From positions 186,001 to 250,000 of the forward strand of contig DAOUMV010000003.1 in assembly GCA_034408935.1 (NCBI GenBank): a DNA stretch of 64,000 bases. The letters are read 5' to 3'. This DNA comes from DAOUMF01 sp034408935. GTDB lineage: Bacteria > Chloroflexota > Dehalococcoidia > SM23-28-2 > RBG-16-64-32. Below are positions 44,475 to 52,368 of the stretch, piece by piece. The number at the start of each line of letters is the position of its first letter. Positions within the stretch are counted from its first letter, which is position 1. The notes beneath the pieces are model-generated. The model did no database searches. It was not told the origin of the DNA and saw nothing but the letters and a program-made list of their open reading frames with translations. Position numbers and translations under genes: made by a program.

Positions 44475-45512
44475 TCAAGATGGTGTCGCCAGGCGCCGCC
44501 TGCGCGCCGCCCGCCAGGTTCGGGCGATTTCCCGATTCACCGTGTCCTTCGGGATGCGTCCCGCGAGCGCCGTCAGCAGGTTCTCCGCCGCCAGCATCGC
44601 CATGCGGCTGCGGGTGGCCACGCTGGCGCTGGCGATGTGGGGCACGACCACCACGTTGTCTAGCGCCAGGAGAGGGTCGTCCGCAGTCATCGGTTCAGGA
44701 TCGGTCACGTCCAGGGCGGCTCCGGCGATGCGCCCGGACCGCAACGCCTCGTACAGCGCCTTCTGATCGACGAGGGGCCCACGGCCCGTGTTCACCAGGA
44801 TCGCGTTCCCCTTCATCAGATCCAACTCCGCCCTGCCGATGAGACCGCGTGTCTCTGGTGTCAGCGCCGAATGCAGCGTCACGAAGTCTGACTCGCGCAG
44901 CAGGTCCTCTAGGGACTGGAAGGTCAGCCGGTAGCGCCGCTCCAGCGCAGGCTTGCGAGCGACGTCGTGGTACACGATGCGCATGCCGAAGCCGCGGGCC
45001 CGTCTGGCCACCTCCGCCCCCACGCCACCCAGCCCCACGATCCCCAGCGTAGCACCGAACACGTCTTGGCCCAGCAGAACGGACGGGCCCCAGGTCTTCC
45101 AGCGGTTGGCGCGCACGTAGCGGTCCGCCTCCGTGACGCGGCGGGCCGCCGCCAGCAGCAGCGCGAAGGTGAAATCGGCCACCGTCTCGCTGAGCACGCC
45201 CGGCGTGCGCGTCACCAGCACGCTGCGCTGGCTGGCCGCCGTGATGTCGATATTGTCGAAGCCGGTGGCCATGTTGCTCACCACCGCCAGGTGGGGAGCG
45301 GCCTCTAGCAGATCGTCGTCGACGCGGTCGGTGAGGAGGGTGAGCAGCCCATGGCAGCGGGCTGCCTGCCGCAGGAGCTCCCGGCGGGGCGGTGGTAGCT
45401 CCTTCTCCCACACGTGCAGTTCCGTCTGCTGGGCCAGTAAGTCGAGAGCGCCGCCGGGCAGGCCGCGCGTCACGAATACGATGGGCTTGACCACGTCCCT
45501 AGCTGTTGGCAC
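44475..45512 (-). CDS. D-2-hydroxyacid dehydrogenase (glyoxylate reductase-like)
   Basis: A 345-residue NAD(P)-dependent enzyme. The nucleotide-binding motif GIVGLGGVGAEVARRARGFGMRI (~153-175), substrate Arg in VNTGRGPLVDQKAL, the Glu in DVTDPEPM and the catalytic His in VVVPHIASASVATR are intact. It interconverts a 2-keto acid (glyoxylate, hydroxypyruvate or similar) and the D-hydroxy acid. The first residues are uncertain: GTG 45512 lacks a ribosome site and GTG 45494 is possible. It lies upstream of the pyrE-like gene on the same strand. Confidence 0.9.
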   Translation of the reverse strand: MPTARDVVKPIVFVTRGLPGGALDLLAQQTELHVWEKELPPPRRELLRQAARCHGLLTLLTDRVDDDLLEAAPHLAVVSNMATGFDNIDITAASQRSVLVTRTPGVLSETVADFTFALLLAAARRVTEADRYVRANRWKTWGPSVLLGQDVFGATLGIVGLGGVGAEVARRARGFGMRIVYHDVARKPALERRYRLTFQSLEDLLRESDFVTLHSALTPETRGLIGRAELDLMKGNAILVNTGRGPLVDQKALYEALRSGRIAGAALDVTDPEPMTADDPLLALDNVVVVPHIASASVATRSRMAMLAAENLLTALAGRIPKDTVNREIARTWRAARRRRLATPS

Positions 45513-45696
45513 CAGGGCGGCGCTGGTCTGGATCGTTGCCTCGCTTCGGCGCCATCTTCTCCTAGAGCTCCCTGAACTGGCTTCCCTCCGCGATCGCCTT
45601 CCTCTTTCGCGAATGATACCTGCAGCGCTGCGTCTGTCAATAGGCTTCCCCAGATATTAGAATTGTGCCCGCCGGATGGTATTGTGGAGTAATTCG

Positions 45697-45705
45697 TGTT
45701 ACAAT
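45697..45705 (+). promoter_or_regulatory. extended -10 promoter of the rhodanese-degV-HAD operon
   Basis: TGTTACAAT, a TGn plus TACAAT element, starts transcription near 45712, 29 bases before ATG 45741 with a GGGAGG site between. An ATTGT/ACAAT inverted repeat (45681-45705) overlaps it. Confidence 0.5.
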
Positions 45706-45740
45706 CGCAACAATCCAACCGACGAGGGAGGTCGATCCGA

Positions 45741-46076
45741 ATGCCCGACAAGGACCCGCGAGAGCCTTTCGCTCGCCTTAGCGTGAGCGAGGGCAAGGAG
45801 ATGATTGGGCGCAACGACGTGGCCGTCATTGACGTGCGGGAGTCGCCCGAGTACAATGCGGGCCATGTACCGGACGCCAGGCTGATCCCCGTGGCCTCCA
45901 TCTTCGCCCGCAGGGACGAGCTACCGCGCGACAAGGACATTCTCTTCGTTTGCGCGGTCGGTCAGCGCAGCGCCCTGGCCTGTGAAATGGCTGCGGCTGC
46001 CGGCCTCACTCGCTTGTTCAACCTGGAGGGCGGCACGGAGGCTTGGATAAAGGCTGGCTACCCGGTGGAGAAGTAG
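45741..46076 (+). CDS. rhodanese-like sulfurtransferase
   Basis: A 111-residue single-domain rhodanese. The catalytic Cys lies in the active-site loop FVCAVGQRS (~75-82), with VIDVRESPEYNAGHVPDARLIP before it and GGTEAWIKAGYPVE at the end. It can transfer sulfane sulfur to cyanide, thiols or a carrier protein, of interest in a sulfur-metabolising cell. First gene of a three-gene plus-strand operon. Confidence 0.93.
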   Translation: MPDKDPREPFARLSVSEGKEMIGRNDVAVIDVRESPEYNAGHVPDARLIPVASIFARRDELPRDKDILFVCAVGQRSALACEMAAAAGLTRLFNLEGGTEAWIKAGYPVEK

Positions 46077-46119
46077 TACTGGAGAGCGGAGCTCCGGCCA
46101 TGCTCAGGAGGGCGACGGC

Positions 46120-46995
46120 ATGAAGCGACCCTTTGCTATCGTTTCTGACACCGGCCACAACCTTCCGGCCTCCATCCTTCATGACCTGGAACTGCAGGAG
46201 GTGCCGTTCACCATCAACTTCGGCGTGCAGGGGAGCGTGGACGACGGCGTTCTGGATCTGGAGGAGTTCGCTGGCCTGCTGGATCGCTACGAGAAGGGCG
46301 CGGGCTACCCCACCACCGCTGCCCCTTCCCCGGGCCGCTTCGCGGAGGCCTTCCGCCGCTGTATTGCCGCCGGACAGTCTCGCATCCTCGCCATCACCAT
46401 ATCATCTGGCCTCAGTAAGACGTACGAGACGGCCCTTCAGGGTGCCCGAATGGTGTGCGAGGAGCACCCTGAGGCGGAGATCGAGGTGGCCGACTCCCAG
46501 GCGGGCACCATGGCCGAGGGCTTCCTCGTCATGGAGGCGGCTCAGGCCAGGGATCAGGGCCTGAGCCTGGCCCATGCCAAACGTCTCGTGGAGGACCTCA
46601 GCACGCGCCTCCGTTTCCTCGCCACCTTCGAGACCACCAAGTACCTCGTGAAGAGCGGTCGCGTGCGCGCCATCCAGCACCTGCTCAGCTCCGTCCTCAG
46701 TATTCGGCCTGTCATCAGCCTCCGCGGCGGGGCGCTCGTCCTCTTCGACCGCATGCGGGGGCGTATGGACAAGGCGATCGAGTCTATCGCGCGAGAGGTG
46801 AAGAAGACACGCAACCTGGGCCGCATCTCCGTCATCGAGGGCATAGCCCCGGACCTCAAAGAGGCGCTCATCCAGCGCCTCACGCGGGCGATGAACCTCA
46901 CCCGTGACCAGATCGTCGAGTCCAAGATAGGCCCGGCGTTCCTGGTGCACACCGGTAAGCGCGCCGTGGGCGTGGTATGGGAGGAGAAGGGTTGA
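46120..46995 (+). CDS. DegV-family fatty-acid-binding protein
   Basis: A 291-residue DegV protein. FAIVSDTGHNLPASIL at the start, PTTAAPSPGRFAEAF (lipid-contact loop), ILAITISSGLSKTYETA and VADSQAGTMAEGFLVMEAA are typical. DegV proteins (FakB) bind a fatty acid for phosphorylation by FakA. No fakA is adjacent. ATG 46120 has an AGGAGG site. The start of the HAD gene follows after one base. Confidence 0.92.
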   Translation: MKRPFAIVSDTGHNLPASILHDLELQEVPFTINFGVQGSVDDGVLDLEEFAGLLDRYEKGAGYPTTAAPSPGRFAEAFRRCIAAGQSRILAITISSGLSKTYETALQGARMVCEEHPEAEIEVADSQAGTMAEGFLVMEAAQARDQGLSLAHAKRLVEDLSTRLRFLATFETTKYLVKSGRVRAIQHLLSSVLSIRPVISLRGGALVLFDRMRGRMDKAIESIAREVKKTRNLGRISVIEGIAPDLKEALIQRLTRAMNLTRDQIVESKIGPAFLVHTGKRAVGVVWEEKG

Positions 46996-46996
46996 G

Positions 46997-47686
46997 GTGT
47001 CGCGGCTGCTCTTGTTCGACGTAGACAACACGCTGCTGTGGAGCGGCGGCGCTGGTGCCCAGGCGATGGGCCTCGCCTTCCACGACCTGTTCGGCATCGA
47101 AGACGGCTTCAAGGGCGTGGAGTTCAGCGGCCGCACCGACTGCTACATCCTCGCCGAGGCGCTGCGCCAGCACGGTATCGGCGACGGCTGCGCCCAGTAC
47201 CAGGCCCGCTTCATGGAGCGCTACTGCTCCCACCTGCCGCAGGCGCTGCGAGAGCGCCAGGGCAGGCTAATGCCCGGCTTCCCCATGTTGCTGGAGGAGC
47301 TGAGTTGCCGCCCCAAAGTTCGGCTTGGCCTCGCCACGGGCAACTTCAGCCGGTCGGCCCACCTCAAGCTGGCCCACTTCGGCATCGACCGCTACTTCAG
47401 CGACGGCGCCTTCGGCGAGGAAAGCGAGGACCGGTCCGTCATCGTCCAGCGGGCGCTGGAGCGGCTGGGCGAGGGGCTGTCCCCGGCGGAGGTGATGGTC
47501 GTCGGCGACACCCCACACGACGTTTCGTCCGCCAGGGCCTGCGGAACGGTCGCCGTTGGCGTGGCCACCGGCCGCAACACCGCCGATGTGCTGCGCCGCT
47601 GTGGCGCCGATCTCGTGTTCGACGACTTCTCCGACTGGCGGCAGGCCGCTGCTACCCTGACCGGCGCCCGGACGGGCGAGCCCTGA
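46997..47686 (+). CDS. HAD-superfamily phosphatase
   Basis: A 229-residue HAD hydrolase from GTG 46997. Motif I LFDVDNTLL (DxDxT), motif II ATGNFSRS, motif III Lys region and motif IV VVGDTPHDVSSARA are present, with a cap domain between. It is most like phosphoglycolate or small sugar phosphate phosphatases. Its 3' end overlaps the convergent ATPase gene by 35 bases. Confidence 0.92.
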   Translation: MSRLLLFDVDNTLLWSGGAGAQAMGLAFHDLFGIEDGFKGVEFSGRTDCYILAEALRQHGIGDGCAQYQARFMERYCSHLPQALRERQGRLMPGFPMLLEELSCRPKVRLGLATGNFSRSAHLKLAHFGIDRYFSDGAFGEESEDRSVIVQRALERLGEGLSPAEVMVVGDTPHDVSSARACGTVAVGVATGRNTADVLRRCGADLVFDDFSDWRQAAATLTGARTGEP

Positions 47687-48503
47687 TCTGCTCGGCGTAG
47701 AAGCGCTCGATGGCGGCGTTCACCGCCGGGATGGAGGACGTCCCGTCCTTCACGAGGCCGGCCAGGAACGCCTCCCGCTTGTCCACCTCCCGCAGCAATG
47801 CCTCGACGGGGAGGCCGCACCACCGGGCGAACGCCCGCCGATCCTCTTCGTCTTCCAGGACGGCGAATCTGTCCGTGTTCGGATGCCAGTGGGCCAGCTT
47901 GCGGCGGGTGAAGCCGCCCTCCGCGTCGGGCTGAAGGAACGCCACCTCGCTGACCCGGCGGCGGAGCGAGCGCGAGCCGGCGGGATCGGGGCTCAACTGC
48001 AGCGGCACGACGAACGTAAGCTTGGCGATGTGCTCCGGCGGCACACCGATCTCCTCCTGCAGCATCGTCAGCACTTCGTCGACCGTGTCGGCGTGCATCG
48101 TCGTTGCCAGCGAGTAGCCCTGCGCAAGCAGCTCGAAGACGCGGCGTGCGTAGGTGTCCCAGGTGTACACCGGCAGGTCGTCGCTCATCTCGTTGACCAG
48201 GATGTAGGTGGGGTGAGCGTCGGTCCGCGGGGGCAGGCTGAACCTCTCGCCGATGCCGTGCGTGAAGTAGGCCACCGTCTCCGGAGGGATGAGCGAGAGG
48301 AGGGCGGTGAGGGTTGCTGTCTTCCCGGCCGAGGGCGGCGCCGAAGCGATGATGAGCGATGCCCCGCGCTCCAGCGCCAGCCAGAACATGGCCGCCAGGC
48401 GGGGCGACATGTTGCCCGCCTGGAGCACCTCGACGAGGGACATAGGCACCGGCGGCTCCCAGTGCCATCCCCACCAGCTAACCGGCCGATTGGCGGCCCG
48501 CAT
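47652..48503 (-). CDS. secretion-type (VirB11/PilT-like) ATPase, short form
   Basis: About 283 residues from ATG 48503 (start uncertain; the frame is open to 48584). It resembles the catalytic half of type II/IV secretion ATPases: P-loop ASAPPSAGKTATLTALLSLIP, an Asp-box-like YILVNEMSDDLPVYTWDTYARR and a His-box-like ATTMHADTVDEVLTML. The first glycine of the Walker A motif is Ala-Pro here, which is unusual. The N-terminal oligomerisation domain is missing, and no pilin or secretion gene is near. Function uncertain. Confidence 0.65.
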   Translation of the reverse strand: MRAANRPVSWWGWHWEPPVPMSLVEVLQAGNMSPRLAAMFWLALERGASLIIASAPPSAGKTATLTALLSLIPPETVAYFTHGIGERFSLPPRTDAHPTYILVNEMSDDLPVYTWDTYARRVFELLAQGYSLATTMHADTVDEVLTMLQEEIGVPPEHIAKLTFVVPLQLSPDPAGSRSLRRRVSEVAFLQPDAEGGFTRRKLAHWHPNTDRFAVLEDEEDRRAFARWCGLPVEALLREVDKREAFLAGLVKDGTSSIPAVNAAIERFYAEQIRARPSGRRSG

Positions 48504-48580
48504 GACAATAACGATGATAGCGCATCGGCTCCCTGTCGGGCACGGAAGGGGCCAAACGGTCAAGGGTTTTCGACGGACGA

Positions 48581-49006
48581 TCAATGGGTTTTCCGTATCT
48601 GGTTCTTGATGGCTTGCCGGCGGCCAGATTGGCGGTTTGATGGTTTGGTGGCGCTTGAGGTTATTGAAGGCGTGTGGGGAATCTGAGACTCGTCGGTTTC
48701 CCCGCCACTTTCGTTGATGGTTCGACGTTCGGCCGTTGCGCGGGCGCGTTCCATCATGGTGTTCAGGAGATGGGCGGCGACCTTCTCCGCCTTGCGCTGT
48801 TTGAGGTGATGACGGCGGGCGAGGTCGAGGAGGGCCTGCCGTGTCTGAGGGATGGAGGCGAGGAGGAGGCCGAGCTGGGAGAACTGGGCGGAGCGACGGC
48901 CGTGCTTGAGGGCGTTGAGGTTGCCGGGCTTGGCGCCGCTGCCGGGGCGGTAGCCGCCGCGACGGCTCGGTTTGTCTGGAGGCTGGTTGTCTCGGGTTGG
49001 GGTCAT
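48581..49006 (-). CDS. small basic protein with GNLNALKHG motif, phage-like
   Basis: A 141-residue, strongly basic protein. The N-terminus RRGGYRPGSGAKPGNLNALKHGRRS is the motif of a family of small proteins often found in phage, plasmid and Chloroflexota genomes, sometimes near terminase or tyrosine-recombinase genes. The middle is a helical bundle and the tail is low-complexity. It lies upstream of the short ATPase on the same strand. A DNA-binding or terminase-small-subunit-like role is possible but unproven. Confidence 0.6.
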   Translation of the reverse strand: MTPTRDNQPPDKPSRRGGYRPGSGAKPGNLNALKHGRRSAQFSQLGLLLASIPQTRQALLDLARRHHLKQRKAEKVAAHLLNTMMERARATAERRTINESGGETDESQIPHTPSITSSATKPSNRQSGRRQAIKNQIRKTH

Positions 49007-49452
49007 GGCTGCACCTCAGGGACGAACAGCGTCTGCCTGACGGTAGGCGGGCCGGCCGTCCGGGCGTGAGCGGGACGTTGTGGCTCCGCTGGCCCTTCGA
49101 CTCGGCCTTCAGCCGGCTCAGGGTGAGCGGGACGTGGCGATGTCTGGAGATGCGAGATTGCCACGTCGCTTCGTCTGCCTACCGGCAGGCAGGCTCCTCG
49201 CAATGACAGTTCGTCGTGTTTCAGCGCCCCGTTAGCGGATGGCGGGGCGTTCCGCTATGAGGATAGGCGGTGGCGGGCGCCAGGTGGGAGGGGGATGTGG
49301 CAGCGGTTAGGCGCACCCCTCCGGCCCCGGCCGGAACCAGGGGGCCAGAGAACCGGAGAACCAACCGGGGTTGTGTGGTTGTGTAATTGATGCAGAGCGG
49401 ATAAGCGGGACATAGAGCGGCTCACTTTACGAATAGCCGAAGACATTGTCGG
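49007..49452. other. repeat-rich non-coding spacer
   Basis: No credible gene in 446 bases. It has several dispersed-repeat fragments in a row: GTCTGCCTGACGGTAGGC (~49030), a CCTTCGACTC...GCTCAGGGTGAGC unit (~49097-49132), an ATTGCCACGTCGCTTCG...CTCCTCGCAATGACA unit (~49157-49208) and, inside that, a CTGCCTACCGGCAGGCAG palindrome (~49175-49192). Such patches mark sites where genomic rearrangements and foreign DNA collect, and this one borders the accessory module at 49453-51330. Confidence 0.6.
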
Positions 49453-50256
49453 CTACGTTCTTTCAGCGAGGAGCGTGCTGACGAGGCTCACCGAGTTGAG
49501 GTAGGAGTAAAATATCCAGTCGAGCCAGACGCCCGAATCGTAGTCGGTCTTCTGCTTGGGGTTGTGATGTCTGATCCCAAAGTTGTTGGCGATGTTGAAG
49601 AGGTCGGCCTCATCCTTAGAGAGGAGCTGAGTGCCCACAGTACTCCTGAGGTACTCAAACACATCGGCCAAATCCCGGATGGCATACCTCTTCGCATCGT
49701 CGTCCGCTCCGTAGCGCCGGAAGGTCCGTATGGCGGCTTGCACCCGATCATCGATACTGGGTTCACCCGTGGGCGTTGGTTCGATGTCGTCGAGGCCCGT
49801 CGGCGCAACCGTCCAAATCTCTCCGTTCTCCCGTAGCTCATAAGGTGTGGTATAGCGGGCGAGTATGGCGTTGACTCGTTCTCTAAACTCACGCCGACCA
49901 GCTTCCTCATCGCTCCGGGTGACATGAATGCCGCAGTTGTCCCACGAGTGGTAGTAAGAGTCCAGCGGCTTTGAAACATGGCCATGGGCGAACTCGATCA
50001 TCGTGAATAGCCATTCTTCTGGCTGTGTCGTGGCGACTCGGGAGAGTGGCCAGCCGTCGAACCCTAGCCTCTCCAGGACGACAGTGTCAAGGCTCTTGGG
50101 GTTGTCTACGCAGTCCTTACCGATCTTCGCCTGAAACCACCCTTTGTCCTCAAGGTCTCCGAACATGCCGGATACGACCCGTTGTAGATCGGCGTATTCG
50201 AGTGGAGGGCGTTTGGCTCCTCGCCGATATGCGTAGTAGTCCGACCCTGAAGTCAT
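49453..50256 (-). CDS. unknown protein, possible abortive-infection/HEPN type
   Basis: A 267-residue protein from ATG 50256 (an ATG at 50319 would add 21 residues). It is helical and charged in the C-terminal half. The ending with NNFGIRHHNPKQKTDYD and WLDWIFYSYLNSVSLV recalls the C-terminal domains of some Abi-like proteins, but I am not certain. No signal peptide or catalytic site can be named. It is the last gene of a three-gene module with lower GC than the surroundings, so it is probably acquired DNA. Confidence 0.55.
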   Translation of the reverse strand: MTSGSDYYAYRRGAKRPPLEYADLQRVVSGMFGDLEDKGWFQAKIGKDCVDNPKSLDTVVLERLGFDGWPLSRVATTQPEEWLFTMIEFAHGHVSKPLDSYYHSWDNCGIHVTRSDEEAGRREFRERVNAILARYTTPYELRENGEIWTVAPTGLDDIEPTPTGEPSIDDRVQAAIRTFRRYGADDDAKRYAIRDLADVFEYLRSTVGTQLLSKDEADLFNIANNFGIRHHNPKQKTDYDSGVWLDWIFYSYLNSVSLVSTLLAERT

Positions 50257-50430
50257 CGCTCGTGCCTTACTCAGCTCATCATGCCACAAATAGTCCTGGC
50301 TAGGCGTACATCGCGGCATGGAGTGCCATCCCGATACGCAAACCGAGCAGCACTTCCAGCGTCAGCAACAGCGAGCGGATTGGAGTCGTGCACATCGTCA
50401 AAGGCGTCCGGTGAGGTGGCGCGTATTTGA

Positions 50431-51018
50431 CTACAGCTTGAAAGGCGGGCCGAAGCGGATTCGTACCCACCTTATCCAATCCTTTAATAACATGCGCATT
50501 TCGTTGGCGGCAGGCGTCAAGAACCAAATGGTTCCGATACCGATCAGGGCGATCACTGGGTTGTCACTGACCCAGAATACGAACGCGCCAGTCGGAGGTA
50601 TCCGCGTAAGAAGGTCACCTAGACTGATCGATTCGCTCCATGGCGATTTTAGTACAGACGCGACAGGGGCATCGAAGAGGGCCGCCGCCACCTCATGACA
50701 TGAATCATCGAACGTCTCAGAGCGCTCCAAGAAATCTGCGTCATTGATGTCTGCGAATGTGTACGGATCATCCAGAACGGGAGTGAAATGCTCGCGGGAA
50801 CTTTCTGCGGCGAGGAGTACCATTATTTGGCGTAGTTTCGTTTCGTCGAGGTTGATGATGGGGACCCAGGGAGATCGAAAGGTCACGTTGAGCCGTTGGA
50901 AGTCGAATTTCGAGAATTCTTGCGCTGCGTCTTCCTCCAAAGGAAGGGCCACAATCCGAATGCCAGCACCGGTCTCGATCGAGTACACAAGTTGTTCAGC
51001 AGCGTATCCAACAGTCAT
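50431..51018 (-). CDS. unknown protein with one membrane segment
   Basis: A 195-residue protein starting at ATG 51018 (ACGGAGGCTTGAGGT upstream). The first ~135 residues are soluble and mixed alpha/beta. A hydrophobic stretch (~143-168, GAFVFWVSDNPVIALIGIGTIWFL) then a basic amphipathic tail (WIRWVRIRFGPPFKL) suggest membrane attachment. No family recognised. Middle gene of the three-gene module; a 111-base gap separates it from the following gene. Confidence 0.6.
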   Translation of the reverse strand: MTVGYAAEQLVYSIETGAGIRIVALPLEEDAAQEFSKFDFQRLNVTFRSPWVPIINLDETKLRQIMVLLAAESSREHFTPVLDDPYTFADINDADFLERSETFDDSCHEVAAALFDAPVASVLKSPWSESISLGDLLTRIPPTGAFVFWVSDNPVIALIGIGTIWFLTPAANEMRMLLKDWIRWVRIRFGPPFKL

Positions 51019-51075
51019 ACCTCAAGCCTCCGTGGTTCCCTCAACGGCAGTAGGATTAACGACGTGGTTGGGATT

Positions 51076-51330
51076 CTAGTCATCTTGTGCGATGGGAGGC
51101 TTCAGCCTTTCAGAGAGTGTGGCAATTGCTTGACCGTCTTCGGAAATTGCCAGGTGCAAGCACGCGTAGAACGTTCGCCCGGTCTGCTGATCGACGAGGC
51201 GAGCATTAGGGACTGAGATGCTTGGCAAGTCGATGTCGCTGAGAGTGAAATCTGGTCTGTTGATAGTCGCCTTGGCACCATCCAGCAACCGAGTAGCGAG
51301 GCGTTTGAAATCGGATTGTGTCATAGACAT
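51076..51330 (-). CDS. small unknown protein, first gene of the accessory module
   Basis: An 84-residue soluble protein from ATG 51330. It opens with a helix (QSDFKRLATRLLDGAKATI) and continues with strands around IDLPSISVPNARLVDQQTGRTFYACLHLAIS. No known family. It is preceded by an extended -10 promoter at 51441-51449 and has a ~100-base leader. It could be a chaperone-like or antitoxin-like partner of the two downstream proteins. Confidence 0.6.
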   Translation of the reverse strand: MSMTQSDFKRLATRLLDGAKATINRPDFTLSDIDLPSISVPNARLVDQQTGRTFYACLHLAISEDGQAIATLSERLKPPIAQDD

Positions 51331-51440
51331 CGCAGCACTCCAATCATAGATGCCGGTGATTCACCAAGACCGGCCACAGAAACGCTTGAGGCCACGCCAC
51401 ATCTCTGGAAGAATGTCTTGCCCCTCCTTTTGGCTGGTTG

Positions 51441-51449
51441 ATTATATCA
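51441..51449 (-). promoter_or_regulatory. extended -10 promoter of the accessory module
   Basis: On the minus strand TGATATAAT is a perfect TGn-TATAAT element with no clear -35. Transcription would begin near 51434, giving the three-gene module its own promoter. Confidence 0.55.
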
Positions 51450-51495
51450 CGCAGGCCGTTCTCCGCTCCCCTCTCGGCTCAGTATAACGGTGGCG

Positions 51496-51523
51496 TTGTC
51501 GCGACGGAGGATGGTGCTACAAT
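51496..51523 (+). promoter_or_regulatory. promoter of the TusA-DsrE-like gene
   Basis: TTGTCG (51496-51501), a 16-base spacer, TGC and TACAAT (51518-51523). Transcription begins near 51530. The ~60-base leader contains a CCGGGG/CCCCGG stem-loop (51546-51569). Confidence 0.55.
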
Positions 51524-51589
51524 ATCCGCCATGTCGGATCAGCCACCGGGGTTCAGCCCTGAGCCCCGGTCGGCGTGGAGGTGATATCG

Positions 51590-52246
51590 ATGGCGCGAGA
51601 AGCGGCGAAGCAGTCGATCGACGTGCGGGGCAAGAAGATCACCACCTTCATCCTCTACGAGGCCGTGATGAAGCTGAGGGAGATGGTGGAAGGGGACGTC
51701 CTTAAGATTGTCACCGAGGCCTTCGAACCTATAGGAAGCGACATTCGAGCATGGTGTCGAACGACCGGACACAAGCTGGTGGATTTCGAGAAGGGGGCTG
51801 ACCAGGAGAGGTACTACATTCGGAAGGGCGCCCCCGTGGAGGAGGAACGCAAGCTGGCGATGGTGATCTCGGATGCGGGACTTGAAGAGCTGATCTCGCC
51901 GCTGGGCTTCGCACTCGGGGCCGCCCTCGGCGGCACCGAAGTGCAAATCTACTTCCAGGGGCCGGCCGTGAGGGTGCTGAAAAGGGGTTTCAAAGAGGCG
52001 CTTCGTGGTTTGAGCCGGCCGTTCAGCCGTTTCGCCCGCAAGGGGCTGGCGGACATCGGGCATCTCCCCCCGCAGGACAAATTGCGGCAGCTCAGGGAGC
52101 TGGGTGCCCAATTCTATGCCTGCGGTCCCTCAATGGAACACTTCAGGGTAAAGAAGGACGAGCTGGTGTTCGATGATGTCGTCGTGTCGGAGTATCTCAC
52201 CTTCCTGGAGGTGATGGACGAGGCCGACATGCGCATCTACCCGTAG
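51590..52246 (+). CDS. TusA-DsrE-like fusion protein
   Basis: A 218-residue protein from ATG 51590 (GGAGGTGA five bases upstream). Residues ~8-80 have the TusA/SirA fold pattern (DVRG...LKIVTEAFEPIGSDIRAWCRTTGHKLVDFE), but the catalytic Cys-Pro of TusA is replaced by Ile17-Thr18. Residues ~86-218 match the DsrE/peroxiredoxin-like fold, with Cys178 in FYACGPSM at the position of the DsrE-type active cysteine. Similar fusions handle sulfane sulfur in sulfur oxidisers and reducers. With the first site lost, this one may act as a docking protein. The stop codon lies inside a perfect palindrome. Confidence 0.75.
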   Translation: MAREAAKQSIDVRGKKITTFILYEAVMKLREMVEGDVLKIVTEAFEPIGSDIRAWCRTTGHKLVDFEKGADQERYYIRKGAPVEEERKLAMVISDAGLEELISPLGFALGAALGGTEVQIYFQGPAVRVLKRGFKEALRGLSRPFSRFARKGLADIGHLPPQDKLRQLRELGAQFYACGPSMEHFRVKKDELVFDDVVVSEYLTFLEVMDEADMRIYP

Positions 52247-52273
52247 GGGCGCATGGCCATGCGCCCCTACGGG
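52240..52273. repeat. 34-bp perfect palindrome of the GTAGGGGCG family
   Basis: Two 17-base arms (52240-52256 and 52257-52273) are exactly complementary, with the core GTAGGGGCGCATGG. The element supplies the last residue and TAG stop of the TusA-DsrE-like gene. It would make a strong hairpin in the RNA and act as terminator for both strands. A related, partly eroded copy lies at 52328-52347. Confidence 0.85.
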
Positions 52274-52327
52274 CTAGTCCGGGATGACAGTGAGGCGCAG
52301 CCGGGGGGAGATCGAGGCGCGGGTGAA

Positions 52328-52347
52328 GGGCGATTCACGAATCGCCC
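52328..52347. repeat. second copy of the GTAGGGGCG hairpin family
   Basis: GGGCGATT-CACG-AATCGCCC: an 8-bp stem with a 4-base loop, followed by CCTAC as in the family's outer end. It stands between the convergent TusA-DsrE-like and Lon-N genes. Confidence 0.7.
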
Positions 52348-52368
52348 CTACGAGTGTGGGTGGCGGCC

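Noticed and set aside
48997..49452. Small frames in the repeat-rich spacer as genes
   Set aside because: They read through dispersed repeats (products contain repeat-derived strings such as HPEPAEGRVEG) and lack ribosome sites.
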